Assembly (NCBI RefSeq): GCF_030380735.1
Contig: NZ_JAUDRZ010000008.1
Coordinates: 62,001-126,000, forward strand
Direction of reading: 5' to 3'
Length of the DNA: 64,000 nt
Source: Rhizobium sp. S152
GTDB taxonomy: Bacteria; Pseudomonadota; Alphaproteobacteria; Rhizobiales; Rhizobiaceae
Shown: piece after piece, positions 61,697 through 64,000 of the stretch
Layout of the letters: the number at the start of each line of letters is the position of its first letter
How positions within the stretch are numbered: the first letter of the stretch is position 1
Made by a program: the position numbers and the translations under genes
Notes under the pieces: generated by a model
Told to the model about the DNA's origin: nothing
The model's input: the letters and a program-made list of their open reading frames with translations, nothing else
Databases searched by the model: none

Positions 61697-61795
61697 CTGG
61701 GATTTCCCCGGCTCGTGGTCAGAACATCAGTCGCGGCGTATCATGATGCCACCTTGGAGCGCCACTTTCGTCTTGGGCCGAAAATGCCTCTTCCA

Positions 61796-61825
61796 GAAAA
61801 ATAGCCCCGCACGATGGCGGGGCTA
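61796..61825 (-). terminator. Minus-strand terminator downstream of tRNA-Thr
   Basis: TAGCCCCGC-acgatg-GCGGGGCTA with a five-T tail on the minus strand. It lies 166 nt after the tRNA. The stretch 61,826-61,990 holds only a 32-codon remnant-like frame. Confidence 0.75.
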
Positions 61826-61990
61826 AGTTTGGTCGGCATTACTGGAAATGAATCCGCTGGGTGCTGAAGCCAGCGTGCAGGGTTAACCCACGCGGAATGG
61901 CTTTGTTCCAAGAATATCCGATCGATGCGCGGTGCATGCGGATAACCAATGCCTGCGGCACTGCTCGCTTGACTGTCGTTTTTTGGAGAA

Positions 61991-62066
61991 TGGTGCCGCT
62001 TGCAGGACTCGAACCTGCGACCCCATCATTACGAATGATGTGCTCTACCACCTGAGCTAAAGCGGC
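61991..62066 (-). tRNA. tRNA-Thr (anticodon CGT)
   Basis: A 76-nt cloverleaf with encoded CCA. Acceptor GCCGCTT/AAGCGGC, anticodon stem CATCA/TGATG with loop TTCGTAA (anticodon CGT), and T-arm GCAGG-TTCGAGT-CCTGC are intact. It reads ACG. Confidence 0.96.
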
Positions 62067-62207
62067 AACGTTGGCGGCCGAATGATCCGGCCCGCGATTT
62101 GCATGGCGCTGATACAAGCATTGCCGGAAGATTTCAAGCGCCGTCTCGCGCCTTTGCGAAAAAAACCAATGCGATGCGAAATCCGCTATCTGAATATCGG
62201 GCGAAAG

Positions 62208-63167
62208 TCAGAGCGACAGCCGGGCGCGGGCAGACATGTATTCCTGCTCAAGCCGACCGACGAGACGCTCGACAGGTTCCACCGCCTTGATCGCGCCGAT
62301 CCCCTGGCCGCTTCCCCAAATGTCCTTCCATGCCTTGGCGCCGCCCACCGCCTGTTCGAAATCCATTTTGGAGGGATCGGCGGCCGGCAGATTGTCGGGG
62401 TCGAGGCCCGCGGCGGTGACGGAGGGTTTCAGATAGTTGCCATGCACGCCCGTGAAATAGTTGGAGTAAACGATGTCGTTCGCGGCGCCTGCAACGATCG
62501 CCTGCTTGTAGGCCTCCGTCGCGCGTGCTTCCTGCGTGGCGATGAAGGGCGAGCCGATATAGGCCATGTCGGCGCCCATGGCCTGCGCCGCCAGGATCGC
62601 GCCGCCATTGGCGATGGCGCCTGCCAGAAGCAATGGCCCGTCGAACCATTCGCGGATTTCCTGCACCAGCGCGAAAGGTGAAAGCGTGCCGGCATGGCCG
62701 CCCGCGCCGGCCGCGACTGCGATCAGCCCATCGGCTCCCTTGCGAATCGCCGAGTTGGCGTGGCGGTTGTTGATCACGTCGTGGAGCACGATGCCGCCAT
62801 AGGAATGCACCGCGGCATTCACCTCCGGCACCGCTCCGAGTGAGGAGATTACGATCGGCACCTTGTACTTCACGCAGAGCATCAGGTCATGCTCCAGCCG
62901 CTTGTTCGATGTGTGGACGATCTGGTTGACGGCGAAGGGGGCGGCCGGCCGCCCGGGGTTTGCGACGTTATGCGCCGCCAGTTCCTCGGTGATCATCGCC
63001 AGCCATTCGTCCAGCTGGCTTTCCGGCCGCGCGTTGAGCGCCGGAAAGGCCCCGACGATCCCGGCCTTGCACTGTGCCAGCGTCAACGCGGGATGCGAGA
63101 TGATGAACAAGGGCGAAGCGACGACCGGAAGTCTGAGGTTCTGCGTCAGGATCGGGGGCAGGGACAT
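62208..63167 (-). CDS. Nitronate monooxygenase (2-nitropropane dioxygenase family)
   Basis: The 319-aa FMN-dependent TIM-barrel enzyme begins MSLPPILTQNLRLPVVASPL. It has VPIVISSLGAVPEVNAAVHS near residue 100, GADGLIAVAAGAGGHAGTLS near 145, LLLAGAIANGGAILAAQAMG near 175 and MAYIGSPFIATQEARATEAY near 200. It oxidises nitronates; related proteins also act as flavin reductase-like enzymes. The upstream TTGACG/CGTCAA dyad, also found near fadD, hints at regulation together with fatty or branched-acid catabolism. Confidence 0.9.
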   Translation of the reverse strand: MSLPPILTQNLRLPVVASPLFIISHPALTLAQCKAGIVGAFPALNARPESQLDEWLAMITEELAAHNVANPGRPAAPFAVNQIVHTSNKRLEHDLMLCVKYKVPIVISSLGAVPEVNAAVHSYGGIVLHDVINNRHANSAIRKGADGLIAVAAGAGGHAGTLSPFALVQEIREWFDGPLLLAGAIANGGAILAAQAMGADMAYIGSPFIATQEARATEAYKQAIVAGAANDIVYSNYFTGVHGNYLKPSVTAAGLDPDNLPAADPSKMDFEQAVGGAKAWKDIWGSGQGIGAIKAVEPVERLVGRLEQEYMSARARLSL

Positions 63168-63181
63168 GATACACCACGTTA

Positions 63182-63203
63182 TTGACGTTTACGAAAACGT
63201 CAA
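63182..63203. promoter_or_regulatory. TTGACGTTT/AAACGTCAA dyad at the nitronate monooxygenase promoter
   Basis: 9-bp arms with a 4-nt centre, 15 nt upstream of the start codon. The outer seven bases of each arm match the fadD-side palindrome at 43324-43339. Confidence 0.6.
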
Positions 63204-63417
63204 TCTGATAGCAGAGCAAATGGCACTGGAAAAGGCCGTCTATCGATTTTGCGAATATCGGTTATTGTTGTGGGCCGTGGACTTGCACGCGGCGGTTTCG
63301 TTATCCCCTGCCGATCGGCACGGAACAAGGCGCAAGGCTTGCGGTTTGCCGCGTCAGCGGCTACCGCATTGACGAACTGTTAAGCATGATGCCCAGTCTC
63401 AGAGTAAAGGACCGGAC

Positions 63418-64000
63418 GTGAGCGGATTAGAAACGGCAATCAGAACGGCACTCAACAATGCCGATCGCGACAATCCCGAAGTCCGAGCCAAGATCTATCA
63501 ATCCGCGCGTCAGGCGCTGGAAGCGGGACTGCGCAAGCAGGACATCACCGATGTCGAGGCCATCAGCCATCACCGCCATCGCCTGGAAACCACGATCCAC
63601 ATGATCGAGGCGGAGGAACGCGAGCGTATGCATCCGCGTCAGGGGCCGCCCGAGGTCGAGGTGCCGCCCGTCGTCGAGATGCCGCCGTCTCAGCCGATGA
63701 CCCGTCGCGAGACCGGAGACATCTCCTTCGGCGGCGAAACCCGCGAACACGTCGTGACGGATCCGCGTTTCGCGGATGAAGCGAGCCTCGCCGATGTGCA
63801 TGCGGGCAGCGCTGATCATCTGGCGGCGCCGGAAGCGCCCGAGCAAACCTTCGCCGCTGATCGCAAGCCGGCGGCCGGCATGGATTTCAAGCCGGAACGC
63901 GCCGCTGCGAGGCGCAAGCCGCGCAAGTTCTTCTCGCGGCTGCTGGTCTGGTGCGTCCTTCTCGCCTTTATCGGCATGGGCGCCTGGTGGGCCTATACAT
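63418..64000 (+). CDS. Membrane protein with a long cytosolic N-terminus (3' end outside window)
   Basis: The frame starts GTG 63418 behind AAGG and runs off the right edge after 194 codons. It begins VSGLETAIRTALNNADRDNP, has a Pro/Glu/Val-rich middle (PPEVEVPPVVEMPPSQP) and a basic stretch RRKPRKFFSRLL before a membrane helix (LVWCVLLAFIGMGAWWAYT) near residue 175. The remaining domain is unseen, so no function is assigned. Confidence 0.75.
   Translation, partial: MSGLETAIRTALNNADRDNPEVRAKIYQSARQALEAGLRKQDITDVEAISHHRHRLETTIHMIEAEERERMHPRQGPPEVEVPPVVEMPPSQPMTRRETGDISFGGETREHVVTDPRFADEASLADVHAGSADHLAAPEAPEQTFAADRKPAAGMDFKPERAAARRKPRKFFSRLLVWCVLLAFIGMGAWWAYT

Noticed and set aside
61839-62117. 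92-codon minus-strand frame running through tRNA-Thr
   Set aside because: The part VVEHIIRNDGVAGSSPASG is a translated tRNA, a common false gene.
63322-63346. GGAAC-N16-GGTT as a stress promoter before the last gene
   Set aside because: The -10 lacks the conserved CG start, and the leader would be about 70 nt; too weak to call.

Overview
The window is chromosomal DNA of a GC-rich alphaproteobacterium of the Rhizobiaceae (Rhizobium/Agrobacterium/Sinorhizobium type). Signs of this are the dapD-dapE, argB and rpmH-rnpA-yidC-engB genes, a complete frcR/frcBCAK fructose uptake locus, a RIME-like intergenic repeat, an EcfG-type stress promoter, an sRNA resembling the rhizobial alpha-r14 group, and strong AGGAG ribosome sites. 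No phage, insertion sequence, CRISPR array or replication origin was seen. The species is not determined.

Layout. 1-13,000 is a housekeeping backbone on the minus strand (rpmH, rnpA, yidC, engB, argB, a HAD nucleotidase, dapD, dapE and a membrane protein). Plus-strand or accessory genes are set into it: a LOG-family protein, a DUF2442 protein, an EF-hand protein, a PEP-mutase-like enzyme, and an ECF sigma/anti-sigma/fasciclin module. 13,200-17,000 holds a chemoreceptor and an orphan sensor kinase. 17,035-19,500 is a small-gene region behind tRNA-Arg: an antitoxin with a truncated toxin, small exported proteins, and an sRNA with three C/U-rich loops. 19,500-23,200 holds a lipoprotein hydrolase and an amino-acid oxidase/proline-racemase-like pair. 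23,200-29,000 is the fructose (frc) locus with a FucU-like gene. 29,000-36,000 holds pyrC, pyrE, a fructokinase and two diguanylate cyclases around a MgtC/DUF4010 membrane protein. 36,000-43,900 holds an alpha/beta hydrolase, a MocR regulator with an EamA exporter, pgi, fadD and a PRC-barrel stress gene. 43,900-52,300 holds a beta-mannosidase, a glyoxalase, a betaine/choline-type ABC importer and its divergent LysR-type regulator. 52,300-61,300 holds cutC and a sugar uptake and catabolism regulon with a divergent GntR-type regulator. 61,300-64,000 holds an exported protein, tRNA-Thr, a nitronate monooxygenase and a truncated membrane protein gene.

How it fits together. Sugar use dominates: fructose import (FrcBCA) with fructokinase and pgi; a second importer with a mutarotase, an aldose dehydrogenase and an UxaA-family dehydratase that fits L-fucose-like sugar oxidation; and a mannosidase. 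Two promoters of that second regulon carry nearly the same 22-bp sequence, which suggests one regulator. fadD and the nitronate monooxygenase gene share a TTGACG/CGTCAA dyad. Two regulators (LysR and GntR types) each carry two tandem DNA-binding domains.

The best candidates for something new are the triple-hairpin RNA at 19.2 kb, the shared 22-bp operator, the two double-HTH regulators and the proline-racemase homologue whose first catalytic Cys is replaced by Ser. All calls come from reading the sequence and translations; no database search was run.
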